A stretch of DNA of 64,000 nucleotides from Microvelia longipes (taxonomy: Eukaryota; Arthropoda; Insecta; Hemiptera; Veliidae): NCBI GenBank assembly GCA_018340805.1, contig JACMZG010001870.1, forward strand, positions 48,422,057 to 48,486,056, in the 5' to 3' direction. Positions within the stretch are counted from its first letter, which is position 1, and each line of letters begins with the position of its first letter. A model generated the notes under the pieces. That model was given only the letters and a program-made list of their open reading frames with translations. It was not told where the DNA came from and did not search any database. This document shows positions 52,340 to 64,000 of this stretch, piece after piece. A program made the position numbers and the translations under genes.

Positions 52340-52780
52340 TACTATTTTTATTCTTTCTCATTTATACCGTAGGTTTATAGGAAGTGCCCATCCAGGAACT
52401 GACCTCGCTCGATACAGGTTAACTTTTTTGATCCATAAAAACTTTGTATGTTGGTCTTATATCTGACTAAATTCGTGTTCCAAATCGATCGAAACGTTTT
52501 TCCTCTATTTATGAATTTGATAACAGATATACATCTTTGTGAAACTGCTCAGGAGGTCTTAAACCACCTGAAACAGATACTTAAGGTAAAATTCTGGTTC
52601 AGATTTTATTGCAAACTCACTACTTTTTCTACATACAGTACAAATACGGAAGAGTAAAAAGAGTATCCTTTAGAAATGATATTAAATTTATACTATATAA
52701 CTGTGCGAGAGACAAAATATATATTGTCTTAATTATTTATGTTTTGTAAAACTCCATAGTATCAAATTATATACTTTATT
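52340..52780. repeat. Remnant of the 27110-type family
   Basis: TTCTCATTTATACCGTAGGT at 52358 is the family terminus. The frame at 52448-52657 lies in it and is not a gene I can support. Confidence 0.35.
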
Positions 52781-52844
52781 TATACTTCTCAATTTATTTC
52801 AAATTATTTTATTTAAATCAATTATTATTACTTCTTCATATATG

Positions 52845-53057
52845 TTTTTGGGCCTGCGAGTTGAAAGAGAGTGGTCGATACAACCACTCAAAGCCAGAGT
52901 ACCTGGGTTCGAAATATTTTTTAGTTATAAAACTTACATAATGTAAAAAACGATAAAAATTATTGTCCCCACCAGGATTCGAACCCAGGAACTCTGGCTT
53001 ATAGTGCTGATATCGACTCCGGACCACTTTCTTTCTACTCGCAGGCCCAAAAAACAT
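52845..53057. mobile_element. Fold-back of two tRNA-like sequences
   Basis: Both arms carry GGGCCTGCGAGT...GTGGTC...AGCCAGAGT-CCTGGGTTCGAA. The - strand arm has a full B box (GGGTTCGAATCC). The arms are about 75 bases apart. Confidence 0.6.
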
Positions 53058-53872
53058 CAAAATCGACTCCTTACTTGAAATATGTGGTTTACTGGTAATA
53101 TTTTAGGTTTTATGGCAATCGAACAGTGTTTTTTCGACTTTTTGGTCACTTTGGGTGGTGATGTCCAATTTATTTTCATAAAAAATTAATATATACCTTA
53201 AACTATGTTTTATTAGCAAAGAAACCCAGGATAAACCCTATTTTCAATAGAAATCAGTAATATTTTTGTGAAATCGTTAAACTGAAAAACTGCTGATTTA
53301 AAATGCTATAAGTACCTTAAAACCAAATAAACAATATGTTATATTGGGCGTAAAACTGCAATGTATAGAGGTCATTTTAAGCCCAATTTGAAAAAATCGC
53401 CCAGTCCCATTGGACGATAAATCGCCCTGAAAACGCCAAAATCATGAAACCTTAACTTACAATAATTCATTGACTCCAAAAGGTAAAATTTGGAACATTA
53501 AAATATTTTTTTCTTGTTCCTTATGGTCACTTTAGTAACCAAAAAATTATTTCAATTTTTTTCAATATTATCTTCCTTGTTAAAAAAAATAATTAAAAAA
53601 TGTATTTTCAGTCTTTGTAGTCAAATTTATTATGCAAACTCATGAGTAGATTAGCAGCAGTAGAACAAAAAATATTGGTTCTTATATAAAGCCCAAAGAG
53701 TACATTTTCAAACGAAACCTGTTTCATTAGGCTAGGTTAAGCCAAAGCCAAAATATTAAGCCTCAAACATTGGCGAAAAAAACTCAAAATTTGGGTGTCG
53801 GGAACTAAAAATGATTTTGAAAATGAAGGAGGCTGTAGAAAAAAATAATACTAGGCGTTTTGGACTACCTAT

Positions 53873-53932
53873 GGGTAGAGTGCCTGTATAATCTGAGAGT
53901 GCCTGATTATACAGGCACTCTACCTATGGATA
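53873..53932. repeat. Short palindrome
   Basis: GGTAGAGTGCCTGTATAATC and GATTATACAGGCACTCTACC with a 12-base loop. Confidence 0.8.
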
Positions 53933-54489
53933 GGACCAACACAGAAAAAAAAATTATCAATTTTTATTTTTTTGAGCAACATCTCTGGATCACTTGAAAT
54001 GGATTGACCCTTACCTTATAATATATCTTTACCTTAAAGGAAAGTTTCTATAGGTACACCATTTTGGACTTCTATTAAGTAAGAGACAGAAAAATACGAG
54101 ATGGTTTTGTACGAATAAAGAGAACACAAATCATTGACCAACAAATATTTAAAAACCAATAAAACAAATATTTAAAATTATAACATGATTTATTTAATAA
54201 CGATAATACACCATTGGATAACAAAAGTATCGACAAAAAGAAACTATTACAATTTTTTTTATTAATTTAATATTATACACAAAATATAAATAAAAGGAAG
54301 AAGAATTCTAAAAGAGACAATTAGTATTAATTATCTAGATGAGCTCACAATAGAATTTTAACCAAAAGAGATGCATACTACATGGTATAAATCTCGTAGT
54401 TTAGCCAAAGTAACTATAACAGCAAAAGATACCTCGTCAAAGATTCAAAAGAAATTTATCCTTGTGGGCAAGTCTCAAACATCCTCACA

Positions 54490-55460
54490 CTACTAGAGGG
54501 AGGACACAAGGGCTCTTATCATGGCCTGAGTAGCTTGGTACCATAACTGTACATAGGTGAGGTAATTTTTTTCCTTATTTTACATATATTTATTATGATT
54601 TGACATAAATATAACATAATTTTTAATCGATGTACCAAATAGAAACGTTGTTTAATAGTTTTTTTATTCATTCTTTTTTCTTTCCGACTATTTTCTCTTG
54701 AATTAAGTAAAATGAATTTAAAATAAGTTTTTTTATTTTCTATCAAATATTGTTGTATCTAGTGTTTAAATTTGACGTCACAAAAATACCCACAATACGT
54801 AGGGTGCATTATAAATTTGTGCTCTATAACCCATGTGCTCCAACATGGGTTATAGAGGAGTGGGGAGTCTCTAGTATCTGTAGAGTAAGAACAAAGAGAC
54901 TAAAACTATTAGAGGGAGTACAGAACCCCATTAACACAGTGATAAGAGGTCTGGAAGTGAGACAGTTTCTATAGGTGCCATAACTGTACTTACCCCTACT
55001 ATAATCTCCCTAGAAAGAGACTAGATACTCCCCCACCCCTCTACAACTTCTGTTGTAGCATGCACTCTCTCTGCTAACGGCAGACATTTTTCAGTGATGC
55101 CACATTAAACCACTTTATTCAAAACTAACAATTAAAGAATACATGCAATAGATAATAATTAAAACTTATTTTAAATTCATTTTACTTGATTTCAAACAAA
55201 ATAGTCGAAAAATAATGTAATATTTACGTGAAATTGTAATTATTAAAAAAAAATGACGTCACCAATGTACCGATACGGCACCTAGCTACCCAAGGAATAA
55301 TAAGAGCTGTTGTATCCTCCATCTAATAGTATTAGTCTCTTTGAGTAAGAATAAGTACAGTTATAGTACCTAATAGATATTACCTCACTATCAAGCTCCC
55401 TTATCACTATGCTATTCAACCCTAGTCCTTCCTCTAGTAGTATAAGTCTCTTTGGCTAAT
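54490..55460. mobile_element. Imperfect inverted-repeat element
   Basis: TTAAGTAAAATGAATTTAAA near 54702 returns inverted near 55165. A central hairpin pairs CTATAACCCATGTGCTCC with its inverse (54820-54858). Blocks with AGAGACTA...ATTAGAGGGAG recur. Confidence 0.45.
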
Positions 55461-56800
55461 CTACAATAGCTAACAATCTGTCATTGTATCATATATAAGT
55501 AAATATTAAATGAAAATATTATATGTAATATTCTCTTAAATATAATATTATGTTAAATTTATATAAATATACTTATCCAATACGCACATCTCTTATTTAT
55601 TTTTAACATTAATGTTCTTTCATTGATTCAAGTAAACAATAATGTTGTAATGTATTTTATATATTTTTTATCTTTCTGTTATTTCTTCTATAGGCACTGA
55701 TAATTAACATAATATTGAAAGCTCGCTCTGGTGAAATAAAGGTTTTGTAGAGTTATTATTTCTTGTTAAGTCTGTTATTGTTAAAAGGCAAACCTCATAT
55801 GCAAGCTGTATAGAAGATCAATCAATAATATTGTTAATCTTTGTTCAAAGAAAGACCTAACCACGTTTAAATTATAGGATGGATTAAAAAAATGTATTAA
55901 GTAAAAATAAAAGAATATAATTAACAGAATAGACTAAGTAATATAATTAAAATACATACAATTTATCTAATTTTAAACTATACTTGGTTGATTTTTCTTT
56001 TTCCTTGTTTATGCCAAAGGTATTTAGGAAAAATAAAAAACTTTTCCTAATATATACAAGAAAATTATGCTGTTTTTATACATAAATTTTAGTTATTTTT
56101 AATAACTAAAAAAATGTACATTGCCCATTCAAAATACAAAAAAAAAACTCTAGTAAAAAAGTTAAGAGCTCAATTCTTTTAAGTTTTTTTCTTTCTTCTC
56201 CATTTTCTTTATGATAATTATTTACAAAATTTCAAGTTAAAACAAAGAAAAAATAAATATAAAATTATAGTCAGTAAAATGAATTTAAATATTTAGGTAG
56301 TTACTGTTAATCATTATTAAATAAAATTTAAATATTTTAAGTTTTTTAATTACAACAAAATAAAAACAATTTAGTTAATTGATTTTTTAATTCATTTACA
56401 AACGAAACATTTTTTTTTTAAAAAAAAGTTAATAATTTTAGTTTATAATAAAATAATCAACTAATAGAAAAAGCGAAATCATAAATGCCCATACAATAAA
56501 TAAAAAATCAGAGCTAAAACAATTTCAGACATTGAGGTTTAATATTAAATAATGCTGAACAGGATGTTGAGCTACTCAAGTTAGGGAATTACTTGTCCGT
56601 TGCGGTGGATGTATGTTAATAACAATACTAAAACCTTCCCACCTAACACGCTACAAGCCCCGAATTGGTGGGGCTTGTATTCTTTCCTCCTCCCATTTTA
56701 CCAATAACAGTTCCACCAAACGATGGATTCTCAGGTAAATTAAAAAACAAGCCGTATATATTTCTTATACCCACAGAATATAATGTAATTAACACTTATA
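55461..56800. other. AT-rich stretch, mostly featureless
   Basis: Contains a Penelope-like 3' end (55690-55745: GGCACTGATAATTAACATAA, GAAAGCTCG, AATAAAGG) and a 27110-type terminus near 56005. Nothing coding seen. Confidence 0.4.
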
Positions 56801-56803
56801 GTA

Positions 56804-56972
56804 CGACACACAGCTAAAATCAGTTGACAGCGTGGGAAAATAGTGTTGTGGGACCAATAAGGTTGGCTTGATTTGAAATTGAGGGCGTGGTTTAACATCC
56901 AGGACTAACCTTATTGGCTTTCTCGCATTATTACCCACCCTGTCAACTGATTTTAGCCATGTGCCTTACTAT
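56804..56972. mobile_element. 169-bp MITE, CGACACACGGCTAAAATC family
   Basis: Begins ACGACACACAGCTAAAATCA and ends inverted. Nearly the same layout as 12026-12190. Confidence 0.75.
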
Positions 56973-57308
56973 AATTTATAAGGTCAACAATCAGATTCAT
57001 GAAATTTTCCTAAACATATCACTGGTACATTCCAAAATCTAACAGGTAGCACTCATTTATTTTCCAAGCCCTTCAAGATTATAATTCATAATCTACAAGA
57101 TTATAACAGATAGAGTATAATTCATACAAAATTATCTCAATAGGGAATTAAAAATTAGTCAATAAAAAAATAAAATAATTTACTTTTTAAAAGAAAATAA
57201 ATAAAGGACAGGAATAGAGGCATCAAAGTGACTCATCCAAGATTTGGATGAATTACTAAAATGGTTAAAAATAGATCTAATGGGACTCCAACAATAAATG
57301 TGTTTATA

Positions 57309-57866
57309 GTTTTACACATGGTTATAATCAATTAACAGCAAGTGAAAATATAGTTGAAGAACCAAAGAGGTTGGCCTGATATGAAATTGTACAGTCTATC
57401 GTTTAGTTTAAAAATCCCCAAGGTCATAAGTATTTTGGGGATTAACCAATCAGAGAAGCCGCTGCCAACCTCTCACTTAAAAAGAGAAAAAAAATCCCTA
57501 CCACAATAACCAATGTAGGGAAAAAACCTTCTTCCCAGCAATCATTCACTTTGTTTGTGGTTCTTCTTTTGATTACATCGTTTTGAAAACAACTTTCAAA
57601 TTAATCTTAAAAATGATATTTTAAAATAATACTTCTCAAAGAAATGTAAAAAACATCGCCTAGAAAATACGGGTAAAATAACCTGATTTGTTTAGATAGT
57701 TTTTTCCCGCTCCCTTCTTGCAGGGATTTTTTTTTCTCAAGATTCAGTGGTGTCTAAACTGACCTGTCAAGATTTTTAAACTAAACGATAAGACTGTAGG
57801 TGTGGTTTAACATCTAGAACTAACCTCATTGGCTCCCTGCATGATTAAAATCAAGAGATTTACCTT
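57309..57866. mobile_element. MITE of the same family carrying a nested insertion
   Basis: Left half 57309-57391 and right half 57797-57866 together match 12026-12190. The join is occupied by the element at 57392-57796. Confidence 0.65.
57392..57796. mobile_element. 405-bp Tc1/mariner-like MITE nested in another MITE
   Basis: Termini CAGTCTATCGTTTAGTTTAA and the inverse ending CGATAAGACTG, flanked by TA on both sides. Confidence 0.7.
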
Positions 57867-57869
57867 ATT

Positions 57870-58835
57870 ATTCGATCCAGACAACTTTGAACACAAACTA
57901 GGTGGAACATTTCAACATTAAATCCTTCCAATATGGTTAAAAAATGGTCCTATACTTTTGAAAATACTCTCAAGTCTATGTAAGTTAACTCATGCAAGTA
58001 TAATTCATTTTTTTTTTTTTTTTTTGGTAACTATTACCCAAAATGATAATTTTGCTACCACTTTTAGTAACTTTAAAAGATAATTTGAAGAATACCATAA
58101 TACTGATTGTATTGGAAAACATACAATTTTAAGAATTTTTTTTACCAATTTAACTATATTCCAGTATATTTACCAATATCACCATGTTCCAGTAATTTTT
58201 TACTGACATCATATTCTAGTAATTTTTTACCAATATCACCATGTTCCAGTATTTTTTTAATTACACCTGAACAAAGATAACCTGTATGCTGTCTCATAGG
58301 GAGGTTTTTAATTTCCCGTCACAATCATTTTCTAAACCTTCTATCCTTTACTATGGGATTTTTTATATGTACTGACTTTTCACAACAGATAATGATATTT
58401 AAGAGTTCATCTTTTTTGAAATTTAACTGAAACGCATAAAATTTTGCTTTAATATTCAACAAATTTTAATTAATCAACTTTTTGTCAAATCCCCCATATA
58501 GTTACAGCATTGTTTGGGAAATGAAAGCCTTATCATAGCCATTATCACAAGACAGTGCTGCCAACTTAAAAAATTTACTACGGCTGTCTATTGTCAGCCA
58601 TAAATCATGGACTTTTGTGAAAAATATATTTCATTCTAGTGATAATAAACAGCATCTTGTGAAAAAAACAGGATGGAATTATAATATTGTAACATTGGAA
58701 TTATTTTTTTTTTTCAAGTCTAGAGATCAAAGTTTCCAATACAGCCAATATTATGTTATGCTCCAATTAAACTTTAAATTACCAGAAGTGGTAACAGAAT
58801 TACTATTTTTGGTTAATAGTTAACAATAAAGAAAC
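57870..58835. other. AT-rich stretch with a short CCAGTAATTTTTTAC repeat
   Basis: At 58150-58260 three loose copies of TTTACCAATATCACCATGTT occur. No gene seen; the frame at 58617-58823 has no recognisable features. Confidence 0.4.
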
Positions 58836-59085
58836 TAAAGATATTAAGATATCAGCACGGCTATGATATTCACTTCAGACATAATAAACTATGTACTTAA
58901 TGATTTAAAAACAGAAAACAGCACGGCTCTGATATCCACTTTAGACATAATAAACTATGTACTTAATGATTTAAAAACAGAAAACAGCACAGCTCTGATA
59001 TCCACTTTAGACATATTAAACTATGTACTAATGATTTAAAAAACAGAAAACAGCACGGCTCTGATATCCACTTTAGACTTAATTT
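58836..59085. repeat. 66-bp minisatellite, about 4 copies
   Basis: Unit contains CAGCACGGCTCTGATATCCA and ATGTACTTAATGATTTAAAA. Confidence 0.9.
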
Positions 59086-59089
59086 ATTA

Positions 59090-61825
59090 TCGTTTTTAAA
59101 AATTCTCAGGATAAATGTTAAATGTTTTACCAACAATCAATACTCAATTCAATTCCATTAAATCTTTACCAACAAATTCATATTTGTACTGTTTTATTTA
59201 CTTTAAAAACAAGTGTAATTATTTATTTGATTCTTAGAGTCTAGAGGGGTTTAAACAACTAAATATTAGGAGTTAGCAATATCTTAAGCATTTATCATAC
59301 CTGGGTGAAGGTTTATTTAATTAAACTTTTGACAGAAATAATCACTAACAATAGACTTTTGATACTCTGCTATCAAAATGATTTATTTTGGACAAGCACT
59401 GAATTATAAATTTTCCATTTTAATATTATTAAATACATATTAAAAACTGTATTCCGGGTCAGGCCTATAGCCAGAGAGGGATCACTCCCCCTGGAAAAAA
59501 AATTGCCAAAATTCTTTTAAGGTGTTTGAAAAATCACCCTCTCTTGGACTAGTTTCCCCCCTCTACAAGTTTAGGCTGGCTAAAATACGGTTCTGGCTAA
59601 TAATTTTGTTCGGGAACTTAAGAGGATTTTTGGATGGTTTGACAGAGAATATTTTAATCTATTGATATTCCTTTGCCATATAGGCTTACTCACAAAGTGA
59701 TATCAAGCAAACAGGTTAATTCTTTGTCCCACAAAATTTTAAAAATATTCCACTGCCACTCGATTAATTAATTGCCACTTAATTATTGCTATCTGTTTTA
59801 ACAAAGAATAAATCAAATGTCTCTTAAATGGATAATAGAAAAGTTTCCATAAACTTGTCATTTTTATTGATCTATAGGGAAAATTTACAGATAAGTGTAT
59901 CAACTATCTCGTTGACTAAACTAATAGTGGGAGGACAAAAAAGCGTTTATTATTCCAAGATACTCGTCAATACATTACTGACATCATCATTTATCATTTT
60001 AGCCAATTTTCTATAGAAAATTACTAATGAAGTCATGAAAGTAGCCAAGGAAGAGTAATGGGGTTCGATTCCACTTGGCTTCTGGATTTCAAAAACATAT
60101 ACTTTTTTGTCTCACACCAACTCTTTAACGGTTGCTCCAAATGAAGCTTGGCACAAAAATTCATCTCGTGATCTAACACAGGAAAAAATTAATGACCTGA
60201 TTAACCTCACGTAAAGATATCATCATTACATTAAATTTAAAATGTTTAATGGAGAGGTTGAACAATCTGTCGTTTGACTTGCTGAATCAAATGAGACAGG
60301 TTTACAACTTAATAGGACCATCTAAGTGATTAAAAAACATACACATGATGTTTATTGAACATTTATCTTTGCTGAGGTGTCAAGTGAGGTGTAGTTTGAA
60401 AGTGGTTCTAAGATGACAAATGAGGCGATGAGCTTTTCCCTTTAAAAATTCATCATACTCAAGGCAAATGACAAATAATACAAGACAACAATGTGGCTAT
60501 AGAAATACCCCTTCCCTCAAGGTTTAAATATTGTAGCGTTTGAAAGATAGTTGATTTTTTTATTTGTATTTTTCTAATAATATAACCTTACAACATGTTG
60601 TAGCATATCTTGAGGAGACATGGAGATTTAAGTTATATGAAGAGCAAGTAGAAAAATAAGGGTAATTTTTGCCAGACTTCCCAAAAGTTTCAAATTTTGC
60701 TCAAAAAAGAAGAAGCTTAAGTTTCTTAATGGACGCAACCGTTTTGTTTACACGTAAACTAACCTGATTTTGTGTGTCAATACGTCATGGAAGATAACCT
60801 AAAAGCTCCTATTCGTTAACATAATAAATCAATATTATTCGTCGGTTTGGGCTAATAAAAACTAATGATGGCATTTCATTAGTTAAATCTGTTTTCTTAT
60901 GAGCCGATATTAATAATGGACAAAATATTATAACAAATATGTAAACATTAATTAATTAACTTTAATAGTATTATAATTAATAATTATACGTTCTAATACC
61001 CTTTTACTAAATTCCCAAAGTAAAAAAAATAGCTTATGAGATTGATTGTAAATACATGAATGTTTTAAGTTCTGTTTTAAGTAATCAAAAACCATCTTAA
61101 AATGGTTGTTAGTTAGATGCCCAAAAAAATGGGGCATCCAAATATTAATTACAGAGATTATACTTGTTGGAAATACGATTGAGGACGTTTTACCTAAATA
61201 TTTTATAAAATCAAACAAACTAAAGGTTATAGAAGAAATTGGTTTTGTTTAAGGGATCGTGACTTATCAAGGTGATAAACAAATTTATAAGGATTTATTG
61301 TCAAATATTCCAGTTTGTTAAATCAGAAAGGACCTGAAATTAATTAATTATAACAACAGTTGATGAAATAAAACTTTTGAAAAATACAATAATTTTCAAG
61401 CTCTTACCCGTTACAAATTATAGAGTAGCTTCGCGAGCCTACATTAATAACGTTAAAAACAGAAAATTTAGCGATAAGTTCAATTTATTGACTTTATTAT
61501 TTGTGATATGAGAAACAAAAAGTACAGGTGCCACCAAGTACAATTTAACTACAAAGGGGGTTTGCGGGCTGAAGAAAATAAATTGTAAATGGAAATCAAA
61601 AGAATCCCAAGAAAAAATTTGAAATATACATTTGTGTTAAAAAAGTGAAACCAAGAGGTACTGCTTCAGAATGCCTCACTTCCAGACTCCTCATCACAAG
61701 GTTAACTTAATCAGCCATCCTTCTATAATTGTCTCTTTAGTTATTGTTATAGCAATAGTATTTTAAGTAATCATTTAATTATGACTGTAGAGGAATAGAA
61801 TGAAAGAGTGACTTTACTCATGTAT
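59090..61825. other. Non-coding or unrecognised stretch
   Basis: AT-rich. The frames at 59828-60016 and 60952-61218 show no family motif and no convincing splice partners. Confidence 0.4.
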
Positions 61826-62530
61826 TTCAGACTTTCGATATGACTGGAAGAGTCAAAAGAAGAAAATTTTTGCCGCTGTGGCTACTTTTAACGACTATTG
61901 TAATTGTAGAAGATGTTATGCCAATGACATGGTGCCTGCCATCGACAGAAATACATACCAAACTATAGCAAAATATTTTTTTTTTTTAATTTTTCGGAGC
62001 ACAAATAAAACAACAGATTGTTTACAGATTATTATGAAATTTAATATTCTTGCCAATTGCAGAGTGGCAGGCATTTTTAAAAATATCAAGAAAAATCTAT
62101 TCTTTCTTTTAAATTTCAAGAAAACTCTGTTTTGATTTCGAAACTCACACTAGTTTTTTAGGGGAGTCGTATCACTTGTTATTCTATTCCACTAGAAATT
62201 TTTACTTATAGAGGCTGAGCAAGGTGTTAAATAACGGCAGGAAAATGTTAACACTTGCTTTAATAGATTCAAGTTTTCAACAATACAATTACATAAAACT
62301 AAAGAAGCTATGTAATCAGAATAAAGTCAACTGGATGCACAATGTAATCGATCGTAATCGGAACAATTTTAAAGAGCACAATAGATCATGGAATATCATC
62401 CATCTAAAGAAAAACAAAATTATAATAATATTAACTATACGACATAATGGATAGGAAGGCAGCAGGATGAAGCATATCGATAATGTGTATAGTTTTACTT
62501 AAGGGTTAGAATTCTTGCTTTCAATTTTAG

Positions 62531-63293
62531 GATTGAAGCAACTCTATTGTTGCCAAGCAGCACTGACTCCGGACTCAGTGCTGAACTCTATAGACAACAG
62601 GTTATACTGACATCAAGAATACGTTCATTTATAAGACAAAACTTTAAACAAATAAATTCTTTGAGTTATACTTTGATTATAAAAGCAGCAAGGTTTTATT
62701 CTGATTTTTTTTAACTTCTAGGTCAGTCTCCAGCATTTCTTTAGAGAGACATTGAAAAACATCAGGACAATAGAAATAACTACTTGTGATAAAAGAAATT
62801 TATCCTAAATAATAGATAACAACAAATAAAATTAGATTTCTTTTGAAGATTATTTTACAAATTTCCTTATACAAAATTATTTTTTTTAACGATTAATTGA
62901 ATTATTTTTAAAAATAAAAAAATTACTGCAGAAAATAAACAAATGATTTTGTTTTAAGTTGATAAGATAAAATCAAGTTGACAATTTGGCAAGATATTTT
63001 CTATGAGCTATGAGTAAGCATTTTAAACTTTTTTATTAGTATTTACATAATCAGTAGGTATCAGTCCTTTAAAACTGATCTACCCCCTGAATTTCTTTTA
63101 TATCTATATATATAATTATATATAGTATATTATATATATTATATATATATATATATGAATAACATATTCATCATATGCATATATATATTATATATATAAT
63201 AATTATATATATATATTATATATGATATATATTCATATGCATATATTATATATATTATATATATAATATAATATATATAATATATATATATAA

Positions 63294-63363
<70 letters not shown>

Positions 63364-63876
63364 TTAATTTGTTATCCTATTAAGTGCAATTTTAAATTAA
63401 GAAAATAATTTTAACAAAGTATACAGCTTGAAAAAGATGTAACTATGGCAACAGCTAACAGTGGTGTTAATACATAGGGTTTACTTATGATTGGTTGATA
63501 TAAACAAAAATGTGCAAAAAGAGTTTATGATTTCCTCCGTAAAGTTAGAAAAGTATTCATGTTTTCAAAATGAAAAACAGCTTCTTTTACTGGCTCTGTG
63601 TAAATAGTTAAGTAAATAGATCCTGTCGTAAGCAAAGAATGTATCAGATAAAGAAAAATATTCCTTGGATTTATTATTTCGGACAAGAAAATTCACTTCA
63701 TAAAGTTAGAATATCGGGGGCCATCTTTCTGTAAAGCAGTTTTATTTACTGTGCATATACGATACTCCTGTATTGACAGGAATGCAAAACTATGGTCTAC
63801 GGCTCTTGTGGCTACAGCCATACGTGCAGCTAATAACCTGTTTAGTGACGTTATTACGGAAGTTAAAAAAAGATGA
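62531..63876 (+). CDS. Candidate last two exons of an unidentified gene
   Basis: 62531-62600 (acceptor CAATTTTAG, donor CAG|GTTATA) reads LKQLYCCQAALTPDSVLNSI and DN. 63780-63876 (acceptor ATTGACAG) reads NAKLWSTALVATAIRAANNL, FSDVITEVKKR and a TGA stop. Phases match (2). A further upstream segment, 61831-61931, with acceptor TATTTCAG, reads ATFNDYCNCRRCYAND, reminiscent of the Cys-x-Cys-x2-Cys post-SET region of SMYD proteins, but its donor is poor and its phase does not join. I cannot name the gene. Confidence 0.25.
63105..63365. repeat. (TA)n/ATAT simple repeat tract
   Basis: About 260 bases of TA-rich dinucleotide repeat with interruptions. Confidence 0.95.
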
Positions 63877-64000
63877 AAAGGCTGTTTTGATTGCAAGCTG
63901 TGTCTCAAATAAGATTTTAATTAAATCCTCAGTTTTTTCAAGTTTTTGAATTGTTTTATTATTCCTGATAATAATGATAGTTCTTACTGTTCTAATTATT

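Noticed and set aside
60040..60075. tRNA-like A and B boxes (TAGCCAAGG, GGTTCGATTCC)
   Set aside because: The boxes are too close together and no cloverleaf is apparent.
48640..64000. A helicase domain that would make the polymerase a POLQ/mus308
   Set aside because: No DEAD-box, walker or HELQ-like motifs were seen on the - strand in this stretch; it could still lie outside the window.

Overview
The window is a piece of an AT-rich, intron-rich animal nuclear genome packed with transposable elements, most likely an arthropod and probably an insect. The evidence is short exons with canonical GT-AG borders, large introns, a tRNA-derived SINE, several LINE tails, many MITE and fold-back elements, and a young Ty3/gypsy-type LTR element primed by tRNA-Phe. 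The species cannot be named from the sequence. There are no bacterial-style genes, operons or CRISPR arrays.

Two host genes can be assembled by hand, and every splice phase checked agrees. (1) On the + strand, 1-9344, are the last five exons of a leucine-rich-repeat gene that I read as DRC5/TCTE1, a subunit of the nexin-dynein regulatory complex of motile axonemes. Its 5' end lies outside the window. (2) On the - strand, 48614 to 9921, is what looks like a complete 16-exon family-A DNA polymerase, closest in its motifs to DNA polymerase nu (POLN). Motifs A, B and C and the TGR-SS-NPNLQ loop are intact. The two genes converge, with stop codons 577 bp apart, and the polymerase has an AATAAA 25 bases past its stop.

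The polymerase gene is the main point of interest. Its second exon is about 4.5 kb and encodes an Asn/Asp/Lys/Ser-rich, probably disordered region grown by at least four coding tandem arrays. Its reading frame is lost only in or next to those arrays. The acceptor of exon 4 has been amplified into a 2-kb array of about 38 units of 53 bp, each carrying a copy of the 3' splice site. A second 53-bp array starts exactly at a DRC5 donor.

Layout: 1-9.35 kb, DRC5 exons with a LINE tail, fold-backs and three minisatellites in its introns. 9.9-24.1 kb, polymerase-domain exons with MITEs and a 5'-truncated LINE that has a 13-bp target duplication. 24.1-31.2 kb, one intron holding a TIR element, minisatellite, MITE, LINE remnant, and a SINE with an LTR element inside it. 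31.2-36 kb, three exons, the splice-site array and a 571-bp element with 8-bp duplications. 36-41.4 kb, LINE-tail fragments and nested repeats. 41.4-46 kb, the giant exon. 46-48.5 kb, the first intron. 48.6-61.8 kb, repeat-rich sequence without a gene I can support. 61.8-63.9 kb, weak candidate exons of an unidentified + strand gene.
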